Shown in pieces: positions 1-7,834 of a stretch of DNA of 64,000 nucleotides (within the stretch, counting starts at the first letter, position 1; each line of letters starts with the position of its first letter). Source of the DNA: Flavobacterium praedii. Its GTDB lineage: Bacteria > Bacteroidota > Bacteroidia > Flavobacteriales > Flavobacteriaceae. The notes under the pieces were generated by a model that was not told the origin of the DNA, ran no database searches, and saw nothing but the letters and a program-made list of their open reading frames with translations. The stretch lies in the NCBI RefSeq assembly GCF_026810365.1, contig NZ_CP113948.1, positions 510,001-574,000 on the forward strand, given 5' to 3'. Both the position numbers and the translations under genes were made by a program.

Positions 1-952
1 CTTTTCCGGATAATAAACTTTCTTTCGCTATTTGAAATCCTTCTAGAGTAGAGCATTTTGTAACGGTAGCAATCGCTATTCCTGCATTGGCACAGACTAC
101 ATTGTTTTGGGCTTCATTTCCTTTTCCAGAAATAATATTCATAAACATTTCTGCCGATTCTTCGATGGTTTTACCGCCTTCAATTTCGTTTTGTTCCAAA
201 AGCTGAACACCAAAATCAGTAGGATTTAGCATTCTTTCTTGTGTACTGGTTATCATTTTTGTTGGACCAGTCAAAGAAACTTCATCATAACCATCTAATG
301 AGTGTAAAATTGTAAAATTGACTGGCGTGTTTTGATATAAATAACTATACATTCTGGCCAATTCAAGATTGAATACACCTACTAATTGGTTTTGTGGAAA
401 CGATGGATTTACCATTGGTCCCAACATATTGAAAAAGGTTTTAACGCCCAATTCTTTTCGAATAGGGCCTACGTTTTTCATAGCAGGGTGAAACAAAGGA
501 GCATGCAAGATAGCAATCCCTGCTTTGTCGATGCATTTTTCAAGAAAATCATTGTCGTTACTGAATTTTACGCCCAATTTCTCCATCACATTACTCGAAC
601 CCGAAATGGAAGAAACACCGTAATTTCCGTGTTTGGCCACTTTTATCCCCGCTCCAGCGGCAACAAATGAAGCTAAAGTCGATATGTTGAAAGTGTCTTT
701 CCCATCCCCTCCAGTACCGCACAAATCGATGGTGTTGTAATCGGACAAATCTACTCGAATGCACAATTCCAAAAGCGCTTCCCTAAATCCCGCTAATTCT
801 TCGATGCTAATGCTTCGCATCATATAGACAGTCAAAAATGCTGAAATCTGACTTGGATTGTAACTCCCACTGGAAATATTAACCAATACATTTTTGGCTT
901 CCTCTTTCGAGAGGATCTCGTGATTGATTAATCTATTTAATATATTTTTCAT
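1..952 (-). CDS. trpD: Anthranilate phosphoribosyltransferase, C-terminus cut by window edge
   Basis: TrpD transfers a phosphoribosyl group from PRPP to anthranilate, the second step of tryptophan synthesis, in the cytoplasm. About 317 codons are visible from the ATG at 952 to the window edge; family members are usually about 330-345 residues, so only a short C-terminal piece is missing. The PRPP-binding motif CGTGGDGKDTFNIST and the downstream KHGNYGVSS, FNMLGPMVNP and HSLDGYDEVS segments are intact. The ATG is preceded at once by a GC-rich repeat ending in GGGGGAGGAAA, an unusually strong ribosome binding site for this phylum. It lies downstream of trpE, trpG and a cytochrome gene, all on the same strand, and is probably co-transcribed with them. 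Confidence 0.95.
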   Translation of the reverse strand, partial: MKNILNRLINHEILSKEEAKNVLVNISSGSYNPSQISAFLTVYMMRSISIEELAGFREALLELCIRVDLSDYNTIDLCGTGGDGKDTFNISTLASFVAAGAGIKVAKHGNYGVSSISGSSNVMEKLGVKFSNDNDFLEKCIDKAGIAILHAPLFHPAMKNVGPIRKELGVKTFFNMLGPMVNPSFPQNQLVGVFNLELARMYSYLYQNTPVNFTILHSLDGYDEVSLTGPTKMITSTQERMLNPTDFGVQLLEQNEIEGGKTIEESAEMFMNIISGKGNEAQNNVVCANAGIAIATVTKCSTLEGFQIAKESLLSGK

Positions 953-1018
953 TTTCCTCCCCCAGCCCCCGCCGCCGCGGGGGAGTACCTATTGGGGTAA
1001 ATAGGGTTTTAATTAATC
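953..1018 (-). repeat. Palindromic repeat copy abutting trpD start
   Basis: On the minus strand this reads GATTAATTAAAACCCTATT, then a small hairpin (CCTATT/AATAGG around TACCCC), then a GC-rich hairpin ending GGGGGAGGAAA directly before the trpD ATG. A near-identical element lies before trpE at 3943-4012. The GGGGAGG can serve as a Shine-Dalgarno sequence and can also pair with the upstream CTCCCC arm. Confidence 0.75.
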
Positions 1019-1025
1019 AATTTAA

Positions 1026-1874
1026 TTATTTTGACTGAACACTGATTACTTTTTTCTTGGACATGTATTTCAAATAATAAACAATTTCTTCAGATTGTTG
1101 TTTGGTAATTCCTAATGTTGGCATTTTTACTTTGTTTCTGAAAGCCGCTGGATTGACAATGTAATCGACCAATTCGGTTTCTTTCCAGTACTCGGTTACG
1201 TTTTTGGGATAATTTAGTTCCGGTCCCATTTCTCCTCCTATTCCGTTTATGGCGTGACAAGTGATGCACTGTTTTTGAAATAATAGAAAGCCTTTCATTG
1301 CTTTTTCATCTTCTTTTGGTTGTAACGCTTCGATATTTTTATTTTTTGACACAAAGTGAAATTTAATAACATTATACGGCCATTTGTATTCTTGATTATC
1401 TGATGAAACTGAATCGTAAACCAAATAAAACGGGTCGGCATTCATTTCGTTTCCGTTTTTTATAATCTTTTCCCAATTGGAACCTTTTGGTGCATCAACA
1501 TCTTTGAATGCCAAATAGGGTTTCGAATTTAAGAATAATTCTAAAGGCATTTCGGGTTTGTAACCATCGATGCATTCAAAAACAATTAGCGTATTTTTCA
1601 CATCAACTTTTGATAAATCAATTTCATTTTTTAAAAGTTCTAATGCGTTTACAACATGATATTTCTTTGTTTTATGATAAACGGGATCATTAACAATAGT
1701 AACAACAGTATCTTTTCCTAGTTTGTTTTTTGCCTTTATAACCAATAAATCCAAAACAATTTCGGGTTGGGCATTAACTAGTGGCTCTGTTTTTTGCTCT
1801 TTCTGCTTGGTACAAGAAAGAAACCAAAAAATAAAAAGGCAAGAAATTAAAGAATTGATTTTAACTGTTTTCAT
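1026..1874 (-). CDS. Mono-heme cytochrome c lipoprotein with N-terminal SUOX-like domain
   Basis: A predicted lipoprotein of 282 residues if it starts at the ATG at 1874. That start gives a basic N-terminus, a hydrophobic stretch and a lipobox FLSC near residue 18; an in-frame ATG at 1898 adds eight residues and spoils the signal. One heme-binding site CITCH lies near residue 210, with an MPTLG segment near residue 255 offering a distal Met. The preceding domain (VFECIDGYKPEMPLE) resembles the beta-sandwich of molybdopterin oxidoreductases fused to cytochromes, but no cofactor Cys was identified. It sits 30 nt downstream of trpG and 74 nt upstream of trpD, an odd place for a redox protein. 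The role is probably periplasmic electron transfer; partner unknown. Confidence 0.8.
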   Translation of the reverse strand: MKTVKINSLISCLFIFWFLSCTKQKEQKTEPLVNAQPEIVLDLLVIKAKNKLGKDTVVTIVNDPVYHKTKKYHVVNALELLKNEIDLSKVDVKNTLIVFECIDGYKPEMPLELFLNSKPYLAFKDVDAPKGSNWEKIIKNGNEMNADPFYLVYDSVSSDNQEYKWPYNVIKFHFVSKNKNIEALQPKEDEKAMKGFLLFQKQCITCHAINGIGGEMGPELNYPKNVTEYWKETELVDYIVNPAAFRNKVKMPTLGITKQQSEEIVYYLKYMSKKKVISVQSK

Positions 1875-1904
1875 ACTTTTTGACTGATTACTAATCAATG
1901 AATG

Positions 1905-2471
1905 CTAACTTTTTACCCAGTTTTCCAATATCTTTTTCCCGTTTGGAGTCAATACACTTTCTGGGTGGAATTGAACGCCTCGTACATCATACGTTTTGTG
2001 TCTTAATGACATTACTTGACCATTCTCATCGAATGAAGTGGCTTCCAAAACATCCGGTAAATCGGTGTCAACTACCCAAGAATGGTAACGGCCAACTTCA
2101 AATTCGTTCCCTAATCCTTCAAATAAAAGTTCATCATTAACAGATGTTTTAACCATTGAAGCCACACCGTGATAGACTTTGTCTAAGTTGGATAGTGTTC
2201 CTCCAAAAACTTCTCCAATGGCTTGTTGTCCTAGACATACCCCAAAGATACTTTTGGTAGGGGCATATTTTTGGATAACGGCTTTCAATAATCCAGCTTC
2301 GTCTGGTATTCCTGGTCCAGGGGAAAGTAGAATTTTGTCGAAAATTGCTATTTCATCAATATCAAATTCATCGTTTCTGTAAACGGTAACTTCACAATCT
2401 AAATCTTCCAGATAATGCACTAAATTATAAGTGAAACTATCGTAATTGTCTATGACTAGTATTTTTTTCAT
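1905..2471 (-). CDS. trpG: Anthranilate synthase glutamine amidotransferase component
   Basis: TrpG hydrolyses glutamine and passes ammonia to TrpE to make anthranilate from chorismate. The 188 residues match the usual length of a stand-alone class I amidotransferase. The oxyanion motif SPGPGIP, the nucleophile loop GVCLGQQAIGE and the catalytic HPESV near the C-terminus are all present. It starts at the ATG at 2471, 70 nt after trpE; the spacer is an AT-rich stretch of repeated words with no clear signal. A PabA role in folate synthesis (same fold) is possible but less likely given the neighbours. Confidence 0.96.
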   Translation of the reverse strand: MKKILVIDNYDSFTYNLVHYLEDLDCEVTVYRNDEFDIDEIAIFDKILLSPGPGIPDEAGLLKAVIQKYAPTKSIFGVCLGQQAIGEVFGGTLSNLDKVYHGVASMVKTSVNDELLFEGLGNEFEVGRYHSWVVDTDLPDVLEATSFDENGQVMSLRHKTYDVRGVQFHPESVLTPNGKKILENWVKS

Positions 2472-2541
2472 TTTATTTAATGATTTAAAGATTGAAAAAT
2501 TTAAAGATTAGTAATTTTTCAATCATTCAATTTTTTAATTT

Positions 2542-3942
2542 TTAAATTTTCTCTGCCAAATCCAACGCTTTATTCAACGCTAGTAATTTATTGTAAACTT
2601 CCTGCATTTCGCTTTCTTCGTCTGAACTTGCTACAATTCCAGCACCGGCTTGGGAGTGCAATTGGTGATTTTTGCTAAGAAAAGTTCGAATCATAATTGC
2701 GTGATTAAAGTTACCCTCAAAATCCATAAAACCAATGGCTCCACCATAAAAATTACGATTCGTTTTTTCGTAATCTTCTATCAATTGCATGGCTCTGTGT
2801 TTGGGTGCTCCGCTCAACGTTCCTGCTGGGAAAGTGTCGGCTACGACTTGCATAGTTGTGGCCTTTTCATGCAAATGCCCGGTCACTTTGGAAACCAAGT
2901 GGATAACATGAGAGAAAAACTGCACTTCTCTGTATTTTTCTACATTCACATTATGTCCGTGTCGGCTTAAATCATTTCGAGCCAAATCAACTAACATCAC
3001 ATGTTCGCTATTTTCTTTTTTGTCTTCGGATAAATTTTTGGCCAGAACGGCGTCTTTCTCATCATCACCAGTTCTTTTGAAAGTACCAGCAATAGGATGA
3101 ATTTCGGCTTTGCGATTTTTGACGATAATTTGTGCTTCGGGTGATGAACCAAATATTTTGAAATCGCCATAATCAAAAAAGAATAGGTAAGGGGATGGAT
3201 TGATGCTTCTTAAAGCTCTATACACATTGAATTCATCACCTTTGAAACCTTGGGTAAATCTTCTGGATAAAACCAGTTGAAACACATCTCCGCGGAAACA
3301 ATGCTTTTTGGCCAAAGCCACATTTTGTTTGAATTCCTCGTCGGTTAGGTTCGAAAAACCTTCGCCTTCTTTGGAGAATTTATACGAGGCAATGTTTCTG
3401 GATTGTAACAGTTGTTCAATTTCGGATATATTATTTTTTCCGTCCAGACTGTGACAAAATATATACGCTTCGTTTTTAAAGTGGTTGATAGCGATGATGT
3501 TTTGGTATACCGCATAATACACATCGGGAATCGAATTGCTATTTTCTTTTTTGGCTATGGTTACTTTTTCAAAATAACGTACTGCATCATAAGAAATGTA
3601 TCCAAATAAACCATTATTGATGAATTTAAAATCGGTTTTATCAGACTGGAATTGTCCCGAAAAATCTTGGATGATTGCCGGAATATTGGTGTTTGCATCA
3701 ATAGCAATAGTTTCCGAAGTTCCATCAGGGTATTTTTTAAAGATGGTTTCGTTTTCTATTTTGATCGAGGCAATTGGATTACAACAGATATAAGAAAAGC
3801 TATTATCATTACCGTGATAATCGCTACTTTCTAATAATAAGCTGTTTGGGAATTTATCTCTAATTTTAAAATAAACGCTAACAGGTGTTATAGTGTCGGC
3901 TAGAATTTGTTTGTAGTTGGTCTGTAGTTTATATGTTTTCAT
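2542..3942 (-). CDS. trpE: Anthranilate synthase component I
   Basis: TrpE converts chorismate and ammonia to anthranilate, the committed step of tryptophan synthesis. The protein has 466 residues, normal for the family. The N-terminal LLESSD segment is the usual tryptophan feedback-binding motif. The chorismate-binding half is complete, with SPEAQI, HPIAGTFKRTGDDEKD, EHVMLVDLARNDLSRHG, TFPAGTLSGAPKHRAM and GAGIVASSD. It is the first structural gene after the trpL leader and attenuator (4077-4203). Its ATG at 3942 is preceded by a repeat ending in GGGGAGGAAAT. Regulation by attenuation and by feedback inhibition is expected. Confidence 0.97.
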   Translation of the reverse strand: MKTYKLQTNYKQILADTITPVSVYFKIRDKFPNSLLLESSDYHGNDNSFSYICCNPIASIKIENETIFKKYPDGTSETIAIDANTNIPAIIQDFSGQFQSDKTDFKFINNGLFGYISYDAVRYFEKVTIAKKENSNSIPDVYYAVYQNIIAINHFKNEAYIFCHSLDGKNNISEIEQLLQSRNIASYKFSKEGEGFSNLTDEEFKQNVALAKKHCFRGDVFQLVLSRRFTQGFKGDEFNVYRALRSINPSPYLFFFDYGDFKIFGSSPEAQIIVKNRKAEIHPIAGTFKRTGDDEKDAVLAKNLSEDKKENSEHVMLVDLARNDLSRHGHNVNVEKYREVQFFSHVIHLVSKVTGHLHEKATTMQVVADTFPAGTLSGAPKHRAMQLIEDYEKTNRNFYGGAIGFMDFEGNFNHAIMIRTFLSKNHQLHSQAGAGIVASSDEESEMQEVYNKLLALNKALDLAEKI

Positions 3943-4012
3943 ATTTCCTCCCCAGCCCCCTCCAAAGGAGGGGAGTGCCTATTGGGGTAAATAGGTTTTT
4001 AATTAATCTTTT
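3943..4012 (-). repeat. Palindromic repeat copy abutting trpE start
   Basis: Second copy of the element at 953-1018. It shares GATTAATTAAAA, the CCTATT-TACCCC-AATAGG hairpin, a GC-rich hairpin (CCCCTCC-TTT-GGAGGGG) and a terminal GGGGAGGAAAT that meets the trpE ATG. The two copies differ mainly in the loop of the GC-rich hairpin. Confidence 0.75.
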
Positions 4013-4039
4013 TTTTTTAGTTATTAAATTTTTGGTCTT

Positions 4040-4076
4040 GTCTCCCTTCCCTTTGGGGAGGGTCGGGGTGGGGAAC
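4040..4076. repeat. GC-rich palindromic intergenic repeat
   Basis: CTCCC and GAGGG arms around TTCCCTTTGGG, followed by TCGGGGTGGGG. It lies between the trp attenuator and the trpE-proximal repeat and resembles the other C/G-run palindromes in this window (9712, 9788, 13020, 13091, 32961). Confidence 0.6.
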
Positions 4077-4111
4077 AAAAAAAAAGGCCTGTCGTGATGA
4101 CAAGCCTTTTA
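4077..4111 (-). terminator. trp attenuator (intrinsic terminator)
   Basis: On the minus strand AGGCTTGTC and GACAGGCCT form a nine-pair stem (one G-U) around loop ATCAC, followed by a long T run. It lies about 35 nt after the trpL stop and before trpE. The leader segment GTCGTGA (complement of 4147-4153) is fully complementary to TCACGAC in the terminator's loop and 3' arm (complement of 4091-4097), so a competing antiterminator is possible. Confidence 0.88.
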
Positions 4112-4146
4112 TATTTATAGTTCAAATAATACTATAGGAGCTTAGT

Positions 4147-4203
4147 TCACGACGACTGACGTAAATTGTTCCACCACCAAGTATTGTTTGTTATTGTTTT
4201 CAT
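4147..4203 (-). CDS. trpL: trp operon leader peptide with three consecutive Trp codons
   Basis: The minus strand encodes an 18-residue peptide, MKTITNNTWWWNNLRQSS, from the ATG at 4203 to a TGA at 4147-4149. Three tandem TGG codons, which are rare elsewhere, are the hallmark of a ribosome-stalling trp leader. A perfect Bacteroidota promoter lies 19 nt upstream and the attenuator hairpin 35 nt downstream. When charged tRNA-Trp is scarce, a ribosome stalled on the WWW codons should favour read-through into trpE. The reading frame, codon content and position agree with this; operation in vivo is inferred. Confidence 0.88.
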   Translation of the reverse strand: MKTITNNTWWWNNLRQSS

Positions 4204-4221
4204 GTTTTATTTTCTTGTTTA

Positions 4222-4252
4222 CAAATATATAAATGATATTTGATTTGACAAA
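4222..4252 (-). promoter_or_regulatory. trp operon promoter
   Basis: On the minus strand TTTG (4249-4252), a 19-nt spacer and TATATTTG (4222-4229) match the Bacteroidota primary sigma pattern exactly. Transcription should begin near 4216, about 13 nt before the trpL ATG. Confidence 0.8.
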
Positions 4253-4307
4253 AACATTAAATCAAAAAAAAAGTTTATTTTTTAATGTTTTTGTTAAAAT
4301 TGTAAAA

Positions 4308-4874
4308 TTAGTAGACCAGAACTACATTTAACTCAAAATCATCATAAATGGTTTTATCGCCTAAATCGTCAAAGAAACTTCCGGAACCGTATTTGATATC
4401 ATATTTGGTACGGTTTATTTTCAATTCAGCTGTTGCTTTATTATTTGTAACAACCAAATCAAATTGAATGGAGTTTGTAATTCCTTTAATAGTCAAATCG
4501 GCATTGATGAGGTAGGTGTTGTTTCCTTTATTGGCAACACTTTTAAAGACTAATGTCGAAGTGGAGAAATTTTCAACGCCAAAAAAATCTTCGGATTTCA
4601 AGTGGCCTTCTAATTTTAGTTTAGAACCTCCTTTTTGATCTGTATTGGATAAGGATTTCATGTCTGCTGTAAAACTTCCTCCAGTTACTTTTTTGTCTTT
4701 GAAAATGAGGTAACCGTCTTTGAAATTAATCGTTCCTTCGTGTTGACCCGTGATTTTCTTTCCTACCCAATTAATGATGCTTTTGGTGATATCAATTTTA
4801 CTGGTTTGTGCTATTCCTTTTTGAAATGAAAAAAGAATTACAATCGCGATGAATACTAATTTTAATCTTTTCAT
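4308..4874 (-). CDS. YceI-family periplasmic lipid-binding-like protein
   Basis: The 188 residues begin with a signal peptide ending near FQKGIAQ, followed by the YceI lipocalin-like beta barrel. Diagnostic segments are INWVGKKITGQHEGTINF, LKSEDFFGVENFSTSTLVF, LTIKGITNSIQFDL and INRTKYDIKYGSGSF. YceI proteins bind isoprenoid or fatty-acid-like molecules in the periplasm; the ligand here is unknown. It is a paralogue of the protein at 7218-7784, sharing most motifs. It stands alone between the trp promoter and an AT-rich gap. The roughly 245 bases upstream (4875-5120) contain no convincing TAnnTTTG promoter. Confidence 0.9.
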   Translation of the reverse strand: MKRLKLVFIAIVILFSFQKGIAQTSKIDITKSIINWVGKKITGQHEGTINFKDGYLIFKDKKVTGGSFTADMKSLSNTDQKGGSKLKLEGHLKSEDFFGVENFSTSTLVFKSVANKGNNTYLINADLTIKGITNSIQFDLVVTNNKATAELKINRTKYDIKYGSGSFFDDLGDKTIYDDFELNVVLVY

Positions 4875-5116
4875 ATTATTTATAATTAAGTTAATTAAAC
4901 GATGAAGAGTTAATAGATGTATTTATTTCAATAGTATAAAATTGAAAACTTTGAAATTAATTAATACGGTTTTTGAATTTTTAAATGGGATTAGTAAAGG
5001 TACTTTAAATATCTAAATAACAATAGGTATCAGTTTAATAATTAATTATGAAAATTAAAATAATCTCTTTAAAGTATTTAAAATCAGATTAAAAATATAT
5101 TTAGATCTGGCATTTT

Positions 5117-5147
5117 TATAAAAAAGCCTGATAAAAATTATCAGGCT
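5117..5147 (-). terminator. Intrinsic terminator after the beta-helix gene
   Basis: AGCCTGATAA and TTATCAGGCT form a perfect ten-pair stem. On the minus strand it is followed by TTTTTTAT. It lies 23 nt past the stop of the gene at 5171-6448. Confidence 0.88.
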
Positions 5148-5170
5148 CGATTTTATACTTTTGGTAAGAA

Positions 5171-6448
5171 TTATTTTGAACTGGCAAAAGCTTCTGCTTT
5201 TTTTATTCTAAAATCAGGTAGATCTTTGATATCGGGTTGAATGTATAATTCTGATTCATATAAACCCGTTAAAACTAAAGAAAAAGTATCTAAATTGTAC
5301 CAATTTAATAGATCAGGATTTAAAGTTTCATTTTCACTTTGTACAATACCTTTGCAACGGTTGATCTGTATGTTTTGTAAGTTTATTTTTGCTAGATTTG
5401 CAGCAACAGCCCCAATTTTACTATCTAATAATACAGCAGAACTAAATCCATCAACAATACTGTTGTTTAAGTTAAAATAGCTTCTCTCTTTTATATAAAC
5501 AGCTTCTCTCACTAACCCTTGATTATTGTCTTCTGTATTGATAAGAGTCATGTTATTGGCTATAACTTTAGTCAATTTTTTTGTCATATCCGTGTTTTCA
5601 ATTTTATCGTATGAATCAATTTCAAAACAACGGGAACCTGATTTGTCAGATGAATAAGGGTTGCGAATTGCTATACTGTTCGATATAGTACATTGTACAC
5701 CTTGCGTGTAATCAAAATCATCATCTGTAGCTCTTAAAGAAACTAAATGGTTGAAAATTACATCTCCACCATAACATTCAAAAGAATCGTCATTTGAGAA
5801 GCTAATTTGTATAAAATCGAATTTTGTACCTTTTCCAACACCTGCTAATGACAAACCATTCAATTCTTTTAATGCATTTATTTTATGTCCTGAGAATTCA
5901 ATTCGGACATATTTAAGAATTCCCGAGTTGCTATTAACATCTTCGCCGCCATAAAAACCTAATGTCGAATCAAAATTAAAATCTAAGAAACTAGATCCGC
6001 CTAACTTATTTATTGGAGCATCTCCTAAAATTACAATACCTCCCCAATCCCCAGGTCTTCTTGCAGAAATACTATTACTCGAAGTAAAAACAATTGGTTC
6101 TGTAGAAGTACCCTCGGCCATTATTTTTGAACCTTTGGTAATTACAAGTGTTCCGCAAGATTCTTTGTCTCCGCGAATTACAGTGCCAGGTTCAATTGTC
6201 AATATAGCTTTATTGGTTATGTAAACGGTGCCTATAAGTTTGTAAGTATTGTTTTTGGTAAGTTTTAGATCTTTATCTATTATTCCAATTAAACTTATGT
6301 TAGTCTCTTTATATTCGTGTTTAGATGGTTTGAAGTTAGTCCAATTGGTTAACCAATTATCGGTACTATTAATTCCTATTATTTGTTGAGCATTTAATGT
6401 TGTAATTGATAATAAAATAAGTATAACAATGATAAGTTGTTTTTTCAT
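5171..6448 (-). CDS. Secreted right-handed parallel beta-helix protein
   Basis: The ATG at 6448 gives 425 residues with a clear signal peptide ending in TTLNAQQ; the upstream in-frame start at 6505 would bury the signal. The body begins with a segment common in Bacteroidota secreted proteins (GTVYITNKAILTIEPGTVIR, then GTLVITKGSKIMAEGTSTEP and RPGDWGGIVILGDAPIN), followed by short repeating beta strands of a pectate-lyase-like helix. No catalytic residues and no type IX sorting domain were recognised at the C-terminus. It is a monocistronic gene with its own terminator. A possible -7 element TAATTTTG lies at 6503-6510 with no -33 box. Function unknown; surface or periplasmic location inferred. 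Confidence 0.75.
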   Translation of the reverse strand: MKKQLIIVILILLSITTLNAQQIIGINSTDNWLTNWTNFKPSKHEYKETNISLIGIIDKDLKLTKNNTYKLIGTVYITNKAILTIEPGTVIRGDKESCGTLVITKGSKIMAEGTSTEPIVFTSSNSISARRPGDWGGIVILGDAPINKLGGSSFLDFNFDSTLGFYGGEDVNSNSGILKYVRIEFSGHKINALKELNGLSLAGVGKGTKFDFIQISFSNDDSFECYGGDVIFNHLVSLRATDDDFDYTQGVQCTISNSIAIRNPYSSDKSGSRCFEIDSYDKIENTDMTKKLTKVIANNMTLINTEDNNQGLVREAVYIKERSYFNLNNSIVDGFSSAVLLDSKIGAVAANLAKINLQNIQINRCKGIVQSENETLNPDLLNWYNLDTFSLVLTGLYESELYIQPDIKDLPDFRIKKAEAFASSK

Positions 6449-6589
6449 AACGTTTAAGATTGTAGGTTTTTTTGAATTCTGTTGGTGTTTTAGTTTTTTA
6501 TTCAAAATTACCTTTTCAATGGTTTAAGCGTATTTTCTTAATATTAACTCTATATGACCTTTGGGTTAAGGATTAAATTGGATGTTTTT

Positions 6590-7051
6590 TTAATATTTAA
6601 TTGCTCTGTATTTTTCTAATAAAATATTCAGTTGTATTAATTCTTCATCACTCAAATTATTTGAGAATAATTCTTGGTGTTGTTTTATTTTTGGATCCAA
6701 TTCAGATAGTAAATCCAAACCTTTTTGAGTAATTAAAACTTCAATTTTCCTGCGGTTATCTGAGCACACATTACGAGTTACCAAATCTTTTAATAATAGT
6801 TTGTCAACCAATCTTGTTGTATTGCTTGTTCTGGCCAACATTCTTTCTTGAATAATACACATATTGGCTGGTTGTCCTTTTTGGCCTCTTAATATTCTCA
6901 AAACATTATATTGTTCTTCTGAAATTTCGTATGGTTTTACGATTTCGTTGAAACTATCCGAAATTACGTTTTGGGTGTACATTATATTAAGAAAGACTCT
7001 TGTTGAAGTGTTATATTCAACCTTGCTTTTTAACTCCTCTTCTATTTTCAT
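6590..7051 (-). CDS. MarR-family transcriptional regulator (second copy)
   Basis: A winged-helix MarR-type regulator of 153 residues from the ATG at 7051. That start is chosen because it aligns with the paralogue at 8480-8935 (both begin MKIE-ELKS-V-YN-STRV); an in-frame ATG at 7099 would add 16 unrelated residues. The DNA-binding region ISEEQYNVLRILRGQKGQPA, MLARTSNTTRLVDKLL and wing NRRKIEVLITQKG are intact. A TTTGTACAAA palindrome overlaps the putative -7 box upstream, suggesting autorepression. It is separated by a terminator from the YceI gene before it. Effector unknown. Confidence 0.88.
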   Translation of the reverse strand: MKIEEELKSKVEYNTSTRVFLNIMYTQNVISDSFNEIVKPYEISEEQYNVLRILRGQKGQPANMCIIQERMLARTSNTTRLVDKLLLKDLVTRNVCSDNRRKIEVLITQKGLDLLSELDPKIKQHQELFSNNLSDEELIQLNILLEKYRAIKY

Positions 7052-7071
7052 ATTTGTAGGTGTTTCAATTG

Positions 7072-7085
7072 TTTGTACAAATTTA
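7072..7085 (-). promoter_or_regulatory. Putative MarR operator over a -7 element
   Basis: TTTGTACAAA (7072-7081) is a perfect palindrome overlapping a minus-strand TAAATTTG (7078-7085). It lies 21 nt before the marR start at 7051 and shares its half-site with the operators at 8951-8996. Confidence 0.55.
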
Positions 7086-7162
7086 TATTTATTACTCATG
7101 AATCTGTTTACAAAATTGTAGTTTTTTTGTTCCTCTTAAATTAGTAAATTTATTTAAATATA

Positions 7163-7194
7163 AAATAAAAAAGCCAACAATTTCTTGTTGGCTT
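7163..7194 (-). terminator. Intrinsic terminator after the marR-nitroreductase-yceI operon
   Basis: AAGCCAACA and TGTTGGCTT form a nine-pair stem. On the minus strand it is followed by TTTTATTTTA. It lies 23 nt beyond the stop at 7218. Confidence 0.88.
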
Positions 7195-7217
7195 TACGTT
7201 CTTAGTGGTATTTGTAA

Positions 7218-7784
7218 TTAAAATTTCAAGTTCACTTTTAATTCGAATTCATCATAGATTGCTTTATCTCCAATGCTTTCAAAGAAAGATTTTGAATTGT
7301 ATTTGATGTCGTATTTAGTACGATCTACATTTAAAGTTGTTGAAGCAGTATCTCCATTTACAGTTATATCAAAAACAACTGGTTTAGTAATTCCTTTGAT
7401 AGTTAAATCAGCTGTTACAGTATAAACGTTAGCAGATTTTGTTCCTATTTTTTTGAATACTAAAGTTGAAGTTGGGAATTTTTCAGTACCAAAGAAATCT
7501 TCTGATTTCAAGTGACCATTTAATTTACCTAAATATTCTCCAGTTAAGTCTGTAGCTGTCAAAGTTGTCATATCCACAGTGAAAGTTCCTCCTGTTAGTA
7601 CATTTTTCTTGAAAACCAATGCACCACTTTTTAAAGCTACAGTTCCTGAATGTTCACCTGTTACTTTTTTGGCAAGCCAGTTAATGCTGCTTTTAGAAAC
7701 ATCAATTTTTTTAGTTTGAGCTGTTGCTGCAGCTGTAGATAATGCTACTACGAATGCTAAGGCAATTAATTTTAAGTTTTTCAT
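7218..7784 (-). CDS. YceI-family periplasmic protein
   Basis: The 188-residue precursor has a signal peptide ending near STAAATAQ and the YceI beta-barrel motifs INWLAKKVTGEHSGTVAL, LKSEDFFGTEKFPTSTLVF, LTIKGITKPVVFDI and VDRTKYDIKYNSKSFF. It is the last gene of a three-gene unit with a MarR regulator (8480) and a nitroreductase (7835). This arrangement is common in flavobacteria. It suggests induction with the nitroreductase when MarR releases DNA, perhaps during quinone or oxidative stress. A close paralogue is at 4308. The ligand is probably a polyisoprenoid, by family knowledge only. Confidence 0.92.
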   Translation of the reverse strand: MKNLKLIALAFVVALSTAAATAQTKKIDVSKSSINWLAKKVTGEHSGTVALKSGALVFKKNVLTGGTFTVDMTTLTATDLTGEYLGKLNGHLKSEDFFGTEKFPTSTLVFKKIGTKSANVYTVTADLTIKGITKPVVFDITVNGDTASTTLNVDRTKYDIKYNSKSFFESIGDKAIYDEFELKVNLKF

Positions 7785-7834
7785 TTGTAAAGTGTTTAAT
7801 TTATTTGAATTGATTTAATTTGAATTAGTAATTT

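Noticed and set aside
386..670. Plus-strand open frame of 94 codons
   Set aside because: Antisense shadow of trpD, whose PRPP and anthranilate motifs are clear on the minus strand.
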